41,509 nucleotides of DNA from Candidatus Igneacidithiobacillus taupoensis (GCA_021375695.1 JAEPKX010000012.1:1-41509), one strand, 5' to 3'; shown: positions 7,708 through 16,422, counted from the stretch's first letter. Notes: generated from the sequence alone by a model not told the origin. Program-made: numbers and translations.

Positions 7708-8595
7708 TCATCCCGATACTTCCAGGGTCTTGCAGTACGCCTGCAAATATTCGCCAAAAGCGGCGCCTACTTCCGGATGCTGCAAGGCAAAGGCAATGGT
7801 GGCTTGCAGGTATCCCAATTTGTCGCCGCAGTCATAACGCTGGCCCTGGAAGCGGTAGGCAAGCACCTGTCGCTCCCCGAGGAGTTTGGCAATGGCATCG
7901 GTCAGTTGAATCTCGCCACCGGCCCCTTGGGCGGTATGTTCCAGGAAATGGAAAATCCGGGCGGGCAGGATGTAGCGGCCGACCACGCCAAGATTGGATG
8001 GCGCGTCGACTGGTTGGGGTTTCTCCACAATGCGACTGACCTGGAAAATCGACTCATCCCAGGGCCTCGCCTCGACGACGCCATAGCGGGTGCTATGCTC
8101 CAGCGGAATTTCCTCCACGCCCAGGATTCCTGCTTGATAGCGACGATGTTGCTCGACCATTTGGGAGAGGACGGGTTGGCTGGCAAGCATGAGATCATCA
8201 GCGAGGAGCACGGCAAAGGGCTCGTCTCCCACCACCGGGCGGGCCATGAGGACAGCGTGACCCAACCCCAGGGGATAGGGTTGACGCAGATGGATGACAC
8301 TCACATGACTGGGGACAATGGCGCGGACTTGCTCCAGGAGGGCCTTTTTCCCCTTTTTCTCCAGTTCAACCTCCAGTTCGTAGGAAACATCGAAATGATC
8401 CGCAATGGCCCGTTTGCCCCGGCCTGTGATGAAAATCAATTGATCGCAGCCCGCCGCAATGGCCTCCTCGACGGCATACTGGATGAGTGGCTTGTCCACG
8501 ATGGGCAGCATTTCCTTGGGACTGGCTTTGGTTGCGGGTAAAAAGCGGGTTCCCAGACCGGCAACGGGAAAAACGGCCTTACGAACTCGATCCAT
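7708..8595 (-). CDS. galU: UTP-glucose-1-phosphate uridylyltransferase
   Basis: Makes UDP-glucose from UTP and glucose-1-phosphate for LPS, capsule and other glycans. Residues 4-30 contain [27 protein letters not shown], the nucleotide-binding signature; LLADDLM carries the metal-binding Asp; VEKP follows in the sugar-binding half. Length 295 residues is normal for the family. Start ATG 8595 (MDRVRKAVF) overlaps the upstream DUF502 gene by 17 bp; the open frame continues upstream to 8793 but that extension is only a shadow of DUF502. Confidence 0.95.
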   Translation of the reverse strand: MDRVRKAVFPVAGLGTRFLPATKASPKEMLPIVDKPLIQYAVEEAIAAGCDQLIFITGRGKRAIADHFDVSYELEVELEKKGKKALLEQVRAIVPSHVSVIHLRQPYPLGLGHAVLMARPVVGDEPFAVLLADDLMLASQPVLSQMVEQHRRYQAGILGVEEIPLEHSTRYGVVEARPWDESIFQVSRIVEKPQPVDAPSNLGVVGRYILPARIFHFLEHTAQGAGGEIQLTDAIAKLLGERQVLAYRFQGQRYDCGDKLGYLQATIAFALQHPEVGAAFGEYLQAYCKTLEVSG

Positions 8596-9298
8596 CGGAC
8601 GGCTCCTTGTTGGGAAAGGGAAGGGTTTCGCTTTGCTCATGGGGGGCTTCATCGGCCAGAGGGCGGTCGCGACTGGGGCGATTACTACCCACGCCTCCCG
8701 CCATGGCAAAGCGGAGGGCTTGTTGTGGGGTGAGATCGGGCAAGGGCACGACTTGGTGCCGGGGGACAATACAGGTAAAGCCGCCAACGCCATAGCTCAT
8801 GGGGATAAAAACCGCAACGCAGTCTTCCTCACCGATGCTGGCAAGTTCGGGTAAACTATCCCGGGTGATCAGTCCTACCAGATAGCCCATCCCATCACTC
8901 TGGCGCAAGAGGACTGCGCTGCGAAACCCTCGTTCTTTGCCACCAAAGAGGAGTTCCACGGTTTCCTGGATGGTACTATAAAGACTATGAAGTACCGGAA
9001 TACGCTCAAGGAAGCCATTGATGCGGTCAAAGATCCAGGCGGTAAGGACATGGGAAGCCAGGAACCCCACGGCAAAGATGGTGATCAGAGTGAGAATGAT
9101 CCCAAGACCTGGAATATCGACGCCAAAGAGGACGTGGATGGGGGCCGCAAAAATTCCATCCACCCACCCCCCTACCAGGAGGACCACATAGATGGTCAAG
9201 CCGATGGGGAGAGAAATCAATAGTCCCTGGATGAACCAGCGCTGGGGATGCCATCGTCGCTGGATGCTTTCTTTGGGATTGGGCAAGGGTAGCATCAT
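8579..9298 (-). CDS. DUF502 family membrane protein
   Basis: A 239-residue inner-membrane protein. Two hydrophobic helices lie at about residues 22-46 and 62-88, followed by the DUF502 core [20 protein letters not shown] and FRSAVLLRQ, then [20 protein letters not shown]. The last 40 residues are polar and probably disordered. Function is unknown; homologues often sit near aminoacyl-tRNA synthetase or nucleotide-sugar genes. Its end overlaps galU, so the two are likely one transcript. Confidence 0.85.
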   Translation of the reverse strand: MMLPLPNPKESIQRRWHPQRWFIQGLLISLPIGLTIYVVLLVGGWVDGIFAAPIHVLFGVDIPGLGIILTLITIFAVGFLASHVLTAWIFDRINGFLERIPVLHSLYSTIQETVELLFGGKERGFRSAVLLRQSDGMGYLVGLITRDSLPELASIGEEDCVAVFIPMSYGVGGFTCIVPRHQVVPLPDLTPQQALRFAMAGGVGSNRPSRDRPLADEAPHEQSETLPFPNKEPSDGSSS

Positions 9299-9362
9299 GC
9301 AGTTCGCAACTCGCGGCCAAATTCTCGCGAGGCAGTATAACCGTTTGTCATGGTTGATTTCA

Positions 9363-10754
9363 TCAAGACTTGTCGTCAGCGTCCGAGTCTTTGAAGGAGC
9401 TCGGTGTTAGTTGATATTTGTGCATGAGCTTGTAGAGGTCAGTGCGGTGACGACCGGCAATCCGTGCAGCCCGGGAAATATTGCCATCGGTACTACGTAA
9501 CAAACGTTCCAGATATTGCCGCTCAAAATGGGCCTTGGCTTCCTGGAGAGGTGGAAAGGCTCCCCAGGCCTGGTTCCGACTGGCATCGGGAATGCTGGCA
9601 GCCTGGATCCAACCGCTTTCGGTGAGGGCCACGGCCAGCGTCACCGCATTTTCCAGTTCGCGAACATTACCGGGCCATGGTCGGCGCAACAATTTGTCCA
9701 AAGCATCGGGACTGAAACCAGGCAGATCCCGTCCGAGCCGGCTTGCCTCCCGATCAAGAAAATGTTGGGCCAGGAGCAGGATATCCTCGGGCCGTTCGGC
9801 AAGGCTTGGCACCCGCAGAGGAATGACATGCAATCGGTAGTAGAGATCCTCGCGGAATTTTCCCTGGGCCAGCAGTTGATGGATATCTCGATGGGTGGCG
9901 CTGATGATACGCAGATCCACCGGGTATTCCATGGTTCCTCCCACGGGCCGGACCTTACCCTCTTGCAAGACCCGCAGGAGCTTGACCTGGAGCGGCAAGG
10001 GGAGATCAGCAATTTCATCCAGGAAGAGTGTTCCGCCATGGGCACTTCGCAGGAGACCCGGCTGGTCACATTGGGCACCGGTAAAGGCCCCTTTGACATG
10101 ACCAAAGAGCTCACTTTCGGCAAGATCTGGCGGAATGGCGCCACAATTAATGGCCAGGAAGGGGCCTTGGCAGCGGGGACTGGCCGCATGAATGGCGCGC
10201 GCCACCCGCTCTTTGCCAGAGCCGCTTTCGCCCGATAAGAAAATACTGGCTTGGGTCGGCGCTACCTGGGCAACGTCGTCCATGAGTCGAGCCATACTTT
10301 CGCTGCGATACAACAAGTCCTGGTTCGCCTGACGGCGGACGGTTTCCCGAAGCAGACGGGTTTCCTGTCCAGCCTGCCGTTGTTCGATGGCTGCTTGGAC
10401 GAGATCCTGCAATTCTTCATGCCGAAAGGGTTTGGCCAGGTAACCAAAGGCATTGGCGCGCATGGCGGCGACGGCATTGGGGATGCTCCCATGGGCGGTC
10501 AGGAGGATGACGGGGAGATCCCGGTCCAGTTCCTGGGCGGCGGCCAGCACATCCATTCCGTCGGGGCCGGGCATACGCAGATCGCTGATGATCAGATCGG
10601 GTAGTTGCTCTTGGAGGGACTGGAGGGCCGCAGCAGAATCGCCAAAACTTGTCAGCCAATATCCCTCGCTTTCCAGCCAAAGGCCCAACAGGCGTCGAAA
10701 ATCTGCATCATCATCAATCAAGAGAATCCGGATCGGGCTTTCTTCCAATTTCAT
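9363..10754 (-). CDS. glrR: Sigma54-dependent response regulator GlrR/QseF-like
   Basis: An NtrC-type activator of 463 residues. The receiver domain (about 8-122) has the acidic pocket DDD at 14-16 and phosphoacceptor Asp58 (ISDLRMPG). The AAA+ domain has Walker A GESGSGKE and the sigma54-contacting GAFTGA loop. A C-terminal Fis-type helix-turn-helix includes GNISRAARIAGRHRTDLYKLMHKY. Start ATG 10754 is the first codon after the qseG overlap (ATGA); the open frame upstream is a shadow. The order sensor kinase, small lipoprotein, regulator matches glrK-qseG-glrR of enterobacteria, which I use for the name. It should activate sigma54 promoters such as the one at 12803. Confidence 0.88.
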   Translation of the reverse strand: MKLEESPIRILLIDDDADFRRLLGLWLESEGYWLTSFGDSAAALQSLQEQLPDLIISDLRMPGPDGMDVLAAAQELDRDLPVILLTAHGSIPNAVAAMRANAFGYLAKPFRHEELQDLVQAAIEQRQAGQETRLLRETVRRQANQDLLYRSESMARLMDDVAQVAPTQASIFLSGESGSGKERVARAIHAASPRCQGPFLAINCGAIPPDLAESELFGHVKGAFTGAQCDQPGLLRSAHGGTLFLDEIADLPLPLQVKLLRVLQEGKVRPVGGTMEYPVDLRIISATHRDIHQLLAQGKFREDLYYRLHVIPLRVPSLAERPEDILLLAQHFLDREASRLGRDLPGFSPDALDKLLRRPWPGNVRELENAVTLAVALTESGWIQAASIPDASRNQAWGAFPPLQEAKAHFERQYLERLLRSTDGNISRAARIAGRHRTDLYKLMHKYQLTPSSFKDSDADDKS

Positions 10755-11230
10755 GGCTTGACCTTTTCTGGCAGTGCTTCGCGCTGCAAAAGGCCTTCGA
10801 TCTTGCTTAGGCGCGTTTCCGCAGCCTCCTTGGCAGCCTGTAATTGGGAGAGTTTTTCCTGGCAGGATCGTTGCGATCCGGTGGCCACCTGGGGAGCCTG
10901 ACGGGCAGCCAATTGTTGCCAAGCAGCGATGAGATTGCGCCAAGGTCGAACCTCTTGGGCGATCTTGGGATTTTGGGCGGCCATTTGGAGTTCCCGATCC
11001 GCATTGCCGATGGCAGAGCCGTTGAGCGGGGTCTGCTCCAGGTATTGTTGCGCCAAGCGCAGGTGGACCTGGGCACAGCCCTCCCCTGTTGGTGAGCCAC
11101 AACGGCGCAATTCCTGGAGCAATTGGCTGACCGGGGTCCTTGCCACGCTTGGAGTGCTATGGGGAGGCGAAAGGGCACAGGCCGACAGGGAAAAGACTCC
11201 GACACTGACAAGAAGCAGTCGCCAGTTCAT
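10751..11230 (-). CDS. qseG: QseG-like small lipoprotein of the GlrK/GlrR cassette
   Basis: A 159-residue probable lipoprotein: signal peptide MNWRLLLVSVGVFSLSAC with lipobox LSAC and Cys18 as the lipidated residue. The mature part is helical, with a coiled-coil-prone C-end rich in Gln, Glu and Lys. In enterobacteria the gene between glrK and glrR encodes the outer-membrane lipoprotein QseG, which controls GlrK activity; position and architecture agree here, though sequence identity cannot be judged by eye. I chose ATG 11230, which overlaps the glrK stop as ATGA, over the ATG at 11260. Its own end overlaps glrR as ATGA. Confidence 0.75.
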   Translation of the reverse strand: MNWRLLLVSVGVFSLSACALSPPHSTPSVARTPVSQLLQELRRCGSPTGEGCAQVHLRLAQQYLEQTPLNGSAIGNADRELQMAAQNPKIAQEVRPWRNLIAAWQQLAARQAPQVATGSQRSCQEKLSQLQAAKEAAETRLSKIEGLLQREALPEKVKP

Positions 11231-12696
11231 TCTTGGGTCCCTGGCTTGCCGGGCAGCCAAAATTCCGCCATGAGCCCAGGACTGGCATTGCGCAGGCGAA
11301 TCCGGCCATTTTGCGCTGCCAGCAACTCCCGGGTGATGGACAGACCCAGGCCGGTGCCTTTGGCCAGCCGATGGTGATCCTGCACCTGGTAAAAGTCTTC
11401 AAAGACCTTTTCCAGTAGTCCCTGCGGGATTCCTGGGCCCTGATCGCGCACCCAAAAGTGGATTTCTGCTCCGTCCATATCTACTCCAAGTTCAATGAGG
11501 CTTTTTGCAGGTGCATATTTGTGGGCATTGCTTAAAAGATTGGCGAAAATCTGCAGGAGCCGCTGGGGGTCCGCCAGGACCATGGCCCTACATTGGATTT
11601 GCAGGATCAGGGTTTGTTCCTTTTGCTCTAACTGCGGTCCAATGCGGGCTGCTGCTTCCTGCAAGATTTTTGCACTATCGACTGATGCAATCTGGTAGTC
11701 CAGCCGCCTTGCCTTCAGGGCATGGAGATCAAGCATCTCCTGAATAGCCAGGTAGAGCTCTTGCACCTGGCGACTGATGATTTCCAGCACTTCCCTTTGG
11801 CGTGGCGTCAGGCTCCCCAGCCGTTCGCTCAGGAGCAGTTCGCTACCAGAGCGCGCCGAGGCCAGGGGGGTTTTGAGCTCATGGGAAACCTGACTGAGAA
11901 ATAGATGACGCAGTTTCTCTTCTTCCCGCAGCCGCTCCTGCATTTGCACAATGCTGCTGGCTACGGCGCGCAGCTCGGTTGGACCCGTCTGTGCAACCGC
12001 AGCACTCTGCCCTTGGGCAAGAGCGTCCAGGGCGCGGCGGATGGCCCGCAAGGGTCGGGACAGACTCACGGCCACCCGCCAGCTCACCAATATGGCAAGC
12101 CCAGCGGTGAGAGCAATGAGGGTAAAAATCAGCCAACTGGCACGGCGGCGTGCCGTGTTTGCACGATCTGCCTGTTGTTGAAAAATGGCAAACAGGTCCT
12201 GGCGCAAGGTGTCAAGTTTGGCATCCAACTGGTTCTGTTCCGTATCCAGCCGGGTATTGGGAGTCAGCGGTTCGTTGGCAAAGCGTTGTAACTGGTTCAA
12301 TACTGCACCCACATCCTGGGCGATGTGCGGGTGCTTCTGCAGCTTGGGTAAAAGGGCTTGTAGATGAAGTTGTTCGCGGTGAATCAATGCTTGGCTGGTT
12401 TGCTCGTAACCTTGACCGGGCAGGATTTCGGCCAGGCGACGATAGAATTCCGCCCGCCTTTGTAGCTCATCGAGTTTCATGGAGTCCCGCTGGAGGGGCA
12501 ATGCCAGCTGGAGCAGGGTGTCGCTGCTTTCCTTCAGGGTATGCACGGCATGGAGAGCGAGGACGCCAATCAGGGTCACCAGCAAGAAAATTGCCAGGGC
12601 AAACCACTGGACCCGGCGCAGTAGCGATGTGCTTCGCTCCCTTCTTGGAGTGGAAGGGCTGCGGGTGGCTGAGGGATTGCTAGCACGAGAGGCCAT
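11227..12696 (-). CDS. glrK: Sensor histidine kinase GlrK/QseE-like
   Basis: A 489-residue inner-membrane kinase. Transmembrane helices are at about 31-51 and 188-208, enclosing a helical periplasmic sensor of about 135 residues. A HAMP-like linker follows, then HisKA with SHELKTPL (phosphoacceptor His272) and HATPase with N-box NLLSNAHKYAP, G1 DQGPGIP and G2 GTGLGLSIT. It is the first gene of the glrK-qseG-glrR operon and diverges from a gene with a sigma54 promoter. Signal unknown; in enterobacteria the system responds to envelope state. The kinase call is secure, the GlrK name rests on gene order. Confidence 0.88.
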   Translation of the reverse strand: MASRASNPSATRSPSTPRRERSTSLLRRVQWFALAIFLLVTLIGVLALHAVHTLKESSDTLLQLALPLQRDSMKLDELQRRAEFYRRLAEILPGQGYEQTSQALIHREQLHLQALLPKLQKHPHIAQDVGAVLNQLQRFANEPLTPNTRLDTEQNQLDAKLDTLRQDLFAIFQQQADRANTARRRASWLIFTLIALTAGLAILVSWRVAVSLSRPLRAIRRALDALAQGQSAAVAQTGPTELRAVASSIVQMQERLREEEKLRHLFLSQVSHELKTPLASARSGSELLLSERLGSLTPRQREVLEIISRQVQELYLAIQEMLDLHALKARRLDYQIASVDSAKILQEAAARIGPQLEQKEQTLILQIQCRAMVLADPQRLLQIFANLLSNAHKYAPAKSLIELGVDMDGAEIHFWVRDQGPGIPQGLLEKVFEDFYQVQDHHRLAKGTGLGLSITRELLAAQNGRIRLRNASPGLMAEFWLPGKPGTQE

Positions 12697-12697
12697 G

Positions 12698-12737
12698 TCG
12701 ACAGTCTACGGATGGGGAAATTTTTGGCTACTGTCGA
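12698..12737. promoter_or_regulatory. 8-bp inverted repeat, candidate upstream activator site
   Basis: TCGACAGT (12698-12705) and ACTGTCGA (12730-12737) are perfect inverted copies with centres 32 bp apart, about three helical turns. They lie 66-106 bp upstream of the sigma54 -24 box at 12803, the usual place for an NtrC-type enhancer. The left copy starts inside the glrK start region (glrK ATG is 12694-12696). Enterobacterial GlrR half-sites are TGTC/GACA, which both copies contain, but the spacing differs from the TGTC-N10-GACA I know. Confidence 0.4.
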
Positions 12738-12802
12738 TGAATGGCTACGCCCCAACAAATCATCTCAACGCCAATGTAGCGAAAGAGAAAGGAACCATGG
12801 GC

Positions 12803-12818
12803 AGGCACGCTAATTGCT
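12803..12818 (+). promoter_or_regulatory. Sigma54 promoter (-24/-12)
   Basis: AGGCACG-CTAA-TTGCT fits the consensus TGGCACG-N4-TTGC[A/T] at every position except the first T. The -24 GG is at 12804-12805 and the -12 GC at 12816-12817, with exact spacing. Transcription would start near 12829, giving a 28-nt leader with CTGGAG before the ATG at 12857. Confidence 0.75.
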
Positions 12819-12856
12819 TTAGCATATTACCGTATTCTTACTTACTGGAGTTATTC

Positions 12857-13372
12857 ATGGAAATCCTCACTTTCTCCGATTCACAGCAAGCCCGCCACTA
12901 TGCCGTAATCGCTAAGAGCGGGGAAATCCTTCTCATCGACTGGTGCGCGGAGACCCTGGAAGAAGATCTCGACCAATTATTGTCCCAGGTTGCCATGCCG
13001 GCTCGAGCGTTACTGTTGCAGACCAGGCAGTCCGCCCGGCTTTCGGCAGCGCGGGAGCGTCTGGAATTGCTTCTTCCCAATGCCCAACCTTGGGGCATAG
13101 CTGCGCCTGGGTGGGATCTCAGTGCAAGCGGATTACCCCATTTTGCCCAATGGACGGTGCATGTGCTGCCGTTGGGGAATGATCTCTATGCCTACGCGTT
13201 GGCTTCCTGGGTCTTTTGGGGAAAAGCGCGAGATCGGCATGGCAACTGGCGGGGCGATCGAGCAGGGCGAATCCTGGCTACGCAATTTGGCCGTGGACGC
13301 CGGGGGTTTTGGAGTTATCCCTCCCAGCAAGCTCTCGTCGATTTGGGACAGTATCGCCGCCGCGCCGCTTAG
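12857..13372 (+). CDS. Unknown protein driven by a sigma54 promoter, probable frameshift
   Basis: As read, 171 residues; I do not recognise the family and see no signal peptide or membrane segment. Start ATG 12857 (MEILTFSD) has CTGGAG 6 nt upstream; the open frame further upstream is a shadow through the promoter. Up to about residue 120 (LASWVF) it looks like an ordinary soluble protein. After the run TTTTGGGGAAAA (13216-13227) it turns Arg/Trp/Gly-rich, while the +1 frame continues as GEKREIGMATGGAIEQGE... to a stop at 13395-13397. In that stretch about 36 of 48 codons end in G/C in the +1 frame, against 27 of 48 in the read frame. The intact protein was probably about 179 residues ending at 13397. 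Confidence 0.6.
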   Translation: MEILTFSDSQQARHYAVIAKSGEILLIDWCAETLEEDLDQLLSQVAMPARALLLQTRQSARLSAARERLELLLPNAQPWGIAAPGWDLSASGLPHFAQWTVHVLPLGNDLYAYALASWVFWGKARDRHGNWRGDRAGRILATQFGRGRRGFWSYPSQQALVDLGQYRRRAA

Positions 13373-15042
13373 ACTGAGTCGGTGCTGGCAGCGCTGAGGA
13401 GTTTTTGCGCGGCGCTGCGCAAACTCCCGTGGATCTGGCTGCCGCCCAACATCCGGGAGAGCTCCTCAACCCGTTCCTCACTGGACAGGAGGCGAATCGT
13501 ACTACTGGTTTGACCCTCCTGGATCTGCTTTTCGACCAGAAAGTGGTGGTGGCCTTGGGCCGCAACCTGGGGCAGATGGGTGATGCAGAGAATCTGGCGA
13601 CGCTTTCCCAAAGCCCGCAGCAATTTTCCAATGCGCTCGGCTACCGCACCGCCTACACCGACATCGACTTCATCAAAAATCAATGTATCGACCCCTTCCC
13701 ACTGGAGTAACACGTGCAATGCCAGACTGATCCGCGCCAACTCCCCACCGGAGGCTACCGCAGTCATGGCTTGGGCAGGATGCCCCGGATTGACGGTAAT
13801 CCAAAAATCGGCCTGATCCCAACCGCTACCCGTCCACGCATTCTCGGAGTCGGGAAAACTCTGCAGACGAAGTTCCACGAGGGCGTGTTCCATGCCCAAT
13901 GTGCGAATCTGCTCTTGCAGGGCGCCTGCTAACAGAGGGGCCTGTTGCCTTCGCAGTTGGCTTTGCCGGCTCGCGAGGGCAACGTATTGTTGGCGGGTCT
14001 CGGCCAGGTGGCTGGCGCTGCGATGCAGGGCATCACCAGTTTGACTCTCCATTGCAAACTCCGTTGCCAATTCCTGTTCCAGGGCCAAAAGACCGGCCAT
14101 GTCCTGGCGATGCTTCCGTTGCAGGTCTTGCAATAGATCCAGGCGCTGGGAGACTTGTTGCAGACGTTCTGGATCCGATGGGAGGCTTCGGAAATGATGC
14201 CGAAGTTGGGCGATGGTCTCCTGGATCTGAATTTCTGAGCTCTCCAGCAGGGTCAGCGGTTCGGTCAATTGTTCGTCTTTGCTGGCAACCGATTGGAGCA
14301 CGCGCTGGGCTTCGGCCAGCCGCTGTTGGGCGCCCAGTTCCCCTTCCAGGGCCTGCAGGGCCTGGGTCATGGCCGCGGAAATCTGCTCCACGGCCCCCAG
14401 CAGTCGATGCTCCCGCTGTAGTTCTTCCCACTCCCCTGGTCGGAGGGCGGCGGTGCGCAACTCCTCCCACAGGAAACGGCGCCATTGGTCCTGGTTTTGT
14501 CGACGAGCGGCTGCTTCCAGCTCTTGCTGATACTCTCGCTGGGCTGCTCGCCAACTGTGCCAGGCCTGACGGAGTTCTTCCTGCTCCTTTGGATTGGCAA
14601 GAAAGCGATCCAGAAGGGCCAATTGCCGATCTTCTCGAAGCAACTGGAGGTGGGCATGCTGCCCCAGAATATCGACCAGACGTTCGCCCAATTCTTTGGC
14701 TTGGGTGGCACTGATGGGACGACCATCCAAGAAAAAACGACTACGCCCATCGGCAGGCAAGAGTCGGCGCAGGATAATTTCCTCCTCGCCGGGAAGACCT
14801 TGGTCGACAAGCCACCGCCGGAGGTCTTTGTCAATCTGAAAGGTGCCACTGATTTCTGCTTGCTGGCAGCCATGGCGGACCAGCTGTGGCCGTGCCTTGC
14901 CGCCCAGGAGCAAGGCAATGGCGTCGATAATGATGGATTTTCCGGCTCCGGTTTCGCCGGTCAGCACCGTAAGTCCCGATTGCCACTGCAACTGCAATTG
15001 CTGGATCAGGGCAAAATCTCGAATCACCAGCTCCAAAAGCAT
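13369..15042 (-). CDS. recN: DNA repair protein RecN (SMC-like ATPase)
   Basis: A 557-residue SMC-like protein acting early in double-strand break repair by recombination. Walker A GETGAGKS is at residues 30-37 after MLLELVIRDFALIQQ; two coiled-coil arms fill the middle; the C-terminal head has VASGGELARISLAL (ABC signature region), Walker B LIFDEVDVGVGG and ITHLPQVAAQG. Length is normal. Its start overlaps the nadK stop by 1 bp (TGATG), so the pair is probably coupled as in many proteobacteria. Its 3' end overlaps the convergent unknown gene by 4 bp, or 29 bp if that gene ends at 13397. Confidence 0.96.
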   Translation of the reverse strand: MLLELVIRDFALIQQLQLQWQSGLTVLTGETGAGKSIIIDAIALLLGGKARPQLVRHGCQQAEISGTFQIDKDLRRWLVDQGLPGEEEIILRRLLPADGRSRFFLDGRPISATQAKELGERLVDILGQHAHLQLLREDRQLALLDRFLANPKEQEELRQAWHSWRAAQREYQQELEAAARRQNQDQWRRFLWEELRTAALRPGEWEELQREHRLLGAVEQISAAMTQALQALEGELGAQQRLAEAQRVLQSVASKDEQLTEPLTLLESSEIQIQETIAQLRHHFRSLPSDPERLQQVSQRLDLLQDLQRKHRQDMAGLLALEQELATEFAMESQTGDALHRSASHLAETRQQYVALASRQSQLRRQQAPLLAGALQEQIRTLGMEHALVELRLQSFPDSENAWTGSGWDQADFWITVNPGHPAQAMTAVASGGELARISLALHVLLQWEGVDTLIFDEVDVGVGGAVAERIGKLLRALGKRRQILCITHLPQVAAQGHHHFLVEKQIQEGQTSSTIRLLSSEERVEELSRMLGGSQIHGSLRSAAQKLLSAASTDSV

Positions 15043-15926
15043 CAGTTCGCTCCTGGTTTTTCGGCCCAGTGCAGTTTCTGGCGGAGGATGCCAAAAAAAT
15101 CTTGTTGTTGGGGATGAATGAACAGGGCATCGCAGTTGGCACGACGCACCCGCACCTCATCCCCTGCTTCCATGGGATAGGAATGATGACTATCGAGACT
15201 GAGTGCGGCCGGGTAACGGGCATTTTCCAGTAGCAGGCGGACCTGCAGGCGATCGGGAACCACCATGGGACGGGTGCTGAGGGTATGGGGACAGATGGGA
15301 ACCAGGATCATGGCGGGCAGATCGGGAGTGAGGATCGGGCCGCCAGCAGAAAGGGCATAGGCGGTGGAACCGGTGGGAGTGGAGAGGATCAGTCCATCGG
15401 CTCGTTCGGTGTAGACTTGCCGATCATCGAAGAGTACTGCCAGTTCAATCATGCTTTCGCCGCAGCCTTTGTGGACAAAGACCTCGTTGAGGGCAAGACC
15501 CTCGACGATTTGCTGCCCCCCGCGCCAAAGACGTGCTTCCAGTATGCTTCGGCGGTCCTGCACATAAGAACCCTCCAAAATGGGAGGTAGGGAGCTGGCT
15601 ATGGCCTGCAGTGGAATATCGGCAAGAAATCCCAGACGTCCGTAGTTGACCCCCAGGATCGGCACATCACGACCAGCCAACTGCCGTGCAGTGCTGAGCA
15701 ATGTCCCATCTCCTCCCAGCGCGATGACCAAGTCCCCGGATGATGCCTCCTGGAGGGTGTCAAAAGTTTTCACCCCCGGGACTTGCGAAGCATAAGACGC
15801 CGGAACCCGAATCTCTCGACAGCCCAGGCTTTGCAGACAATGGACCAATTGGGTCAAATCGGAGCGGGTGTGCTCTTGCTGGTATTTTCCGACCAGAAAA
15901 ATTTGGGCAAAGACGGTATGGCTCAT
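15042..15926 (-). CDS. nadK: NAD kinase
   Basis: Phosphorylates NAD to NADP with ATP or polyphosphate in the cytoplasm. It has the GGDGT motif (ALGGDGTLLS), NYGRLGFLADI, and STPTGSTAYALSAGGPI, all diagnostic. I chose ATG 15926 (MSHTVFAQIFLVGK), giving 294 residues, the normal size; the open frame upstream to 16016 would overlap the neighbouring gene and adds a Cys/Arg-rich shadow. It lies upstream of recN with a TGATG junction. Confidence 0.95.
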   Translation of the reverse strand: MSHTVFAQIFLVGKYQQEHTRSDLTQLVHCLQSLGCREIRVPASYASQVPGVKTFDTLQEASSGDLVIALGGDGTLLSTARQLAGRDVPILGVNYGRLGFLADIPLQAIASSLPPILEGSYVQDRRSILEARLWRGGQQIVEGLALNEVFVHKGCGESMIELAVLFDDRQVYTERADGLILSTPTGSTAYALSAGGPILTPDLPAMILVPICPHTLSTRPMVVPDRLQVRLLLENARYPAALSLDSHHSYPMEAGDEVRVRRANCDALFIHPQQQDFFGILRQKLHWAEKPGAN

Positions 15927-15943
15927 GGGGTTATGGTAAGAGC

Positions 15944-16327
15944 CTAGCGCATGGGTCGACCACAATGGCCGCAAAACTGGTCGCTGGCAGCAACAGCCTG
16001 ACCGCAATTGGGACAAAACTGCCCCGGTGGGAGACTGGCTCTGGGCACGGAGGGATTGTTGGGAGCTCCAGCATAGGGATGACAGGGGTAGGGTGTGAGG
16101 GGGGTTGGTCCTTGCTTTTCATCGAGTAATGCCCAGATCAGGGACCCCAACCAGCCCAGCAGACTCCAACCTAAAAAGAGGTTCAGCACCAGGATAGCCA
16201 CTGCATTGCGATCTTTGCGCGAAAAGGCAATGAAGCTTGGAATGAAATAAATGGCTATGCCAACGGCGATGAGGAAAAGGCCAAAGAAAATCCCGATCCC
16301 GGCGAAAACATTGTCGTGAAACATCAT
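15944..16327 (-). CDS. Membrane protein with superinfection-immunity-like domain and zinc ribbon
   Basis: A 127-residue protein. Two hydrophobic helices (about 8-35 and 43-68) carry YFIPSFIAFSRKDRNAVAILVLNLFLGWSLLGWLGSLIWAL, the pattern of the superinfection immunity family named after T4 Imm (PF14373). A Pro-rich linker (73-102) leads to a C-terminal zinc ribbon with Cys105, Cys108, Cys119 and Cys122. Start ATG 16327 has AAGGGG 6 nt upstream. Despite the family name, many chromosomal members have no known link to phage; here there is no phage gene nearby, so the role is unknown. It precedes nadK by 17 bp. Confidence 0.7.
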   Translation of the reverse strand: MMFHDNVFAGIGIFFGLFLIAVGIAIYFIPSFIAFSRKDRNAVAILVLNLFLGWSLLGWLGSLIWALLDEKQGPTPLTPYPCHPYAGAPNNPSVPRASLPPGQFCPNCGQAVAASDQFCGHCGRPMR

Positions 16328-16422
16328 GCCCAGCCCCTTGCGCTTGTCAGTCTGGATTATTTCACAAGAATGGCCGGTGGCGAAGAATTATTCCAATGCC
16401 GGGGGAAAAGCCTGCAAATGGC

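Noticed and set aside
8596-8793. N-terminal extension of GalU
   Set aside because: Pro/Arg-rich shadow of the DUF502 gene; GalU proteins start at the chosen ATG.
12479-12856. N-terminal extension of the sigma54-driven gene
   Set aside because: It runs through the glrK start, the intergenic promoter and the sigma54 boxes; the Shine-Dalgarno and start at 12857 explain the gene.
15944-16327. Phage-defence assignment from the name superinfection immunity
   Set aside because: No phage or defence genes nearby; the family name alone does not establish such a role.
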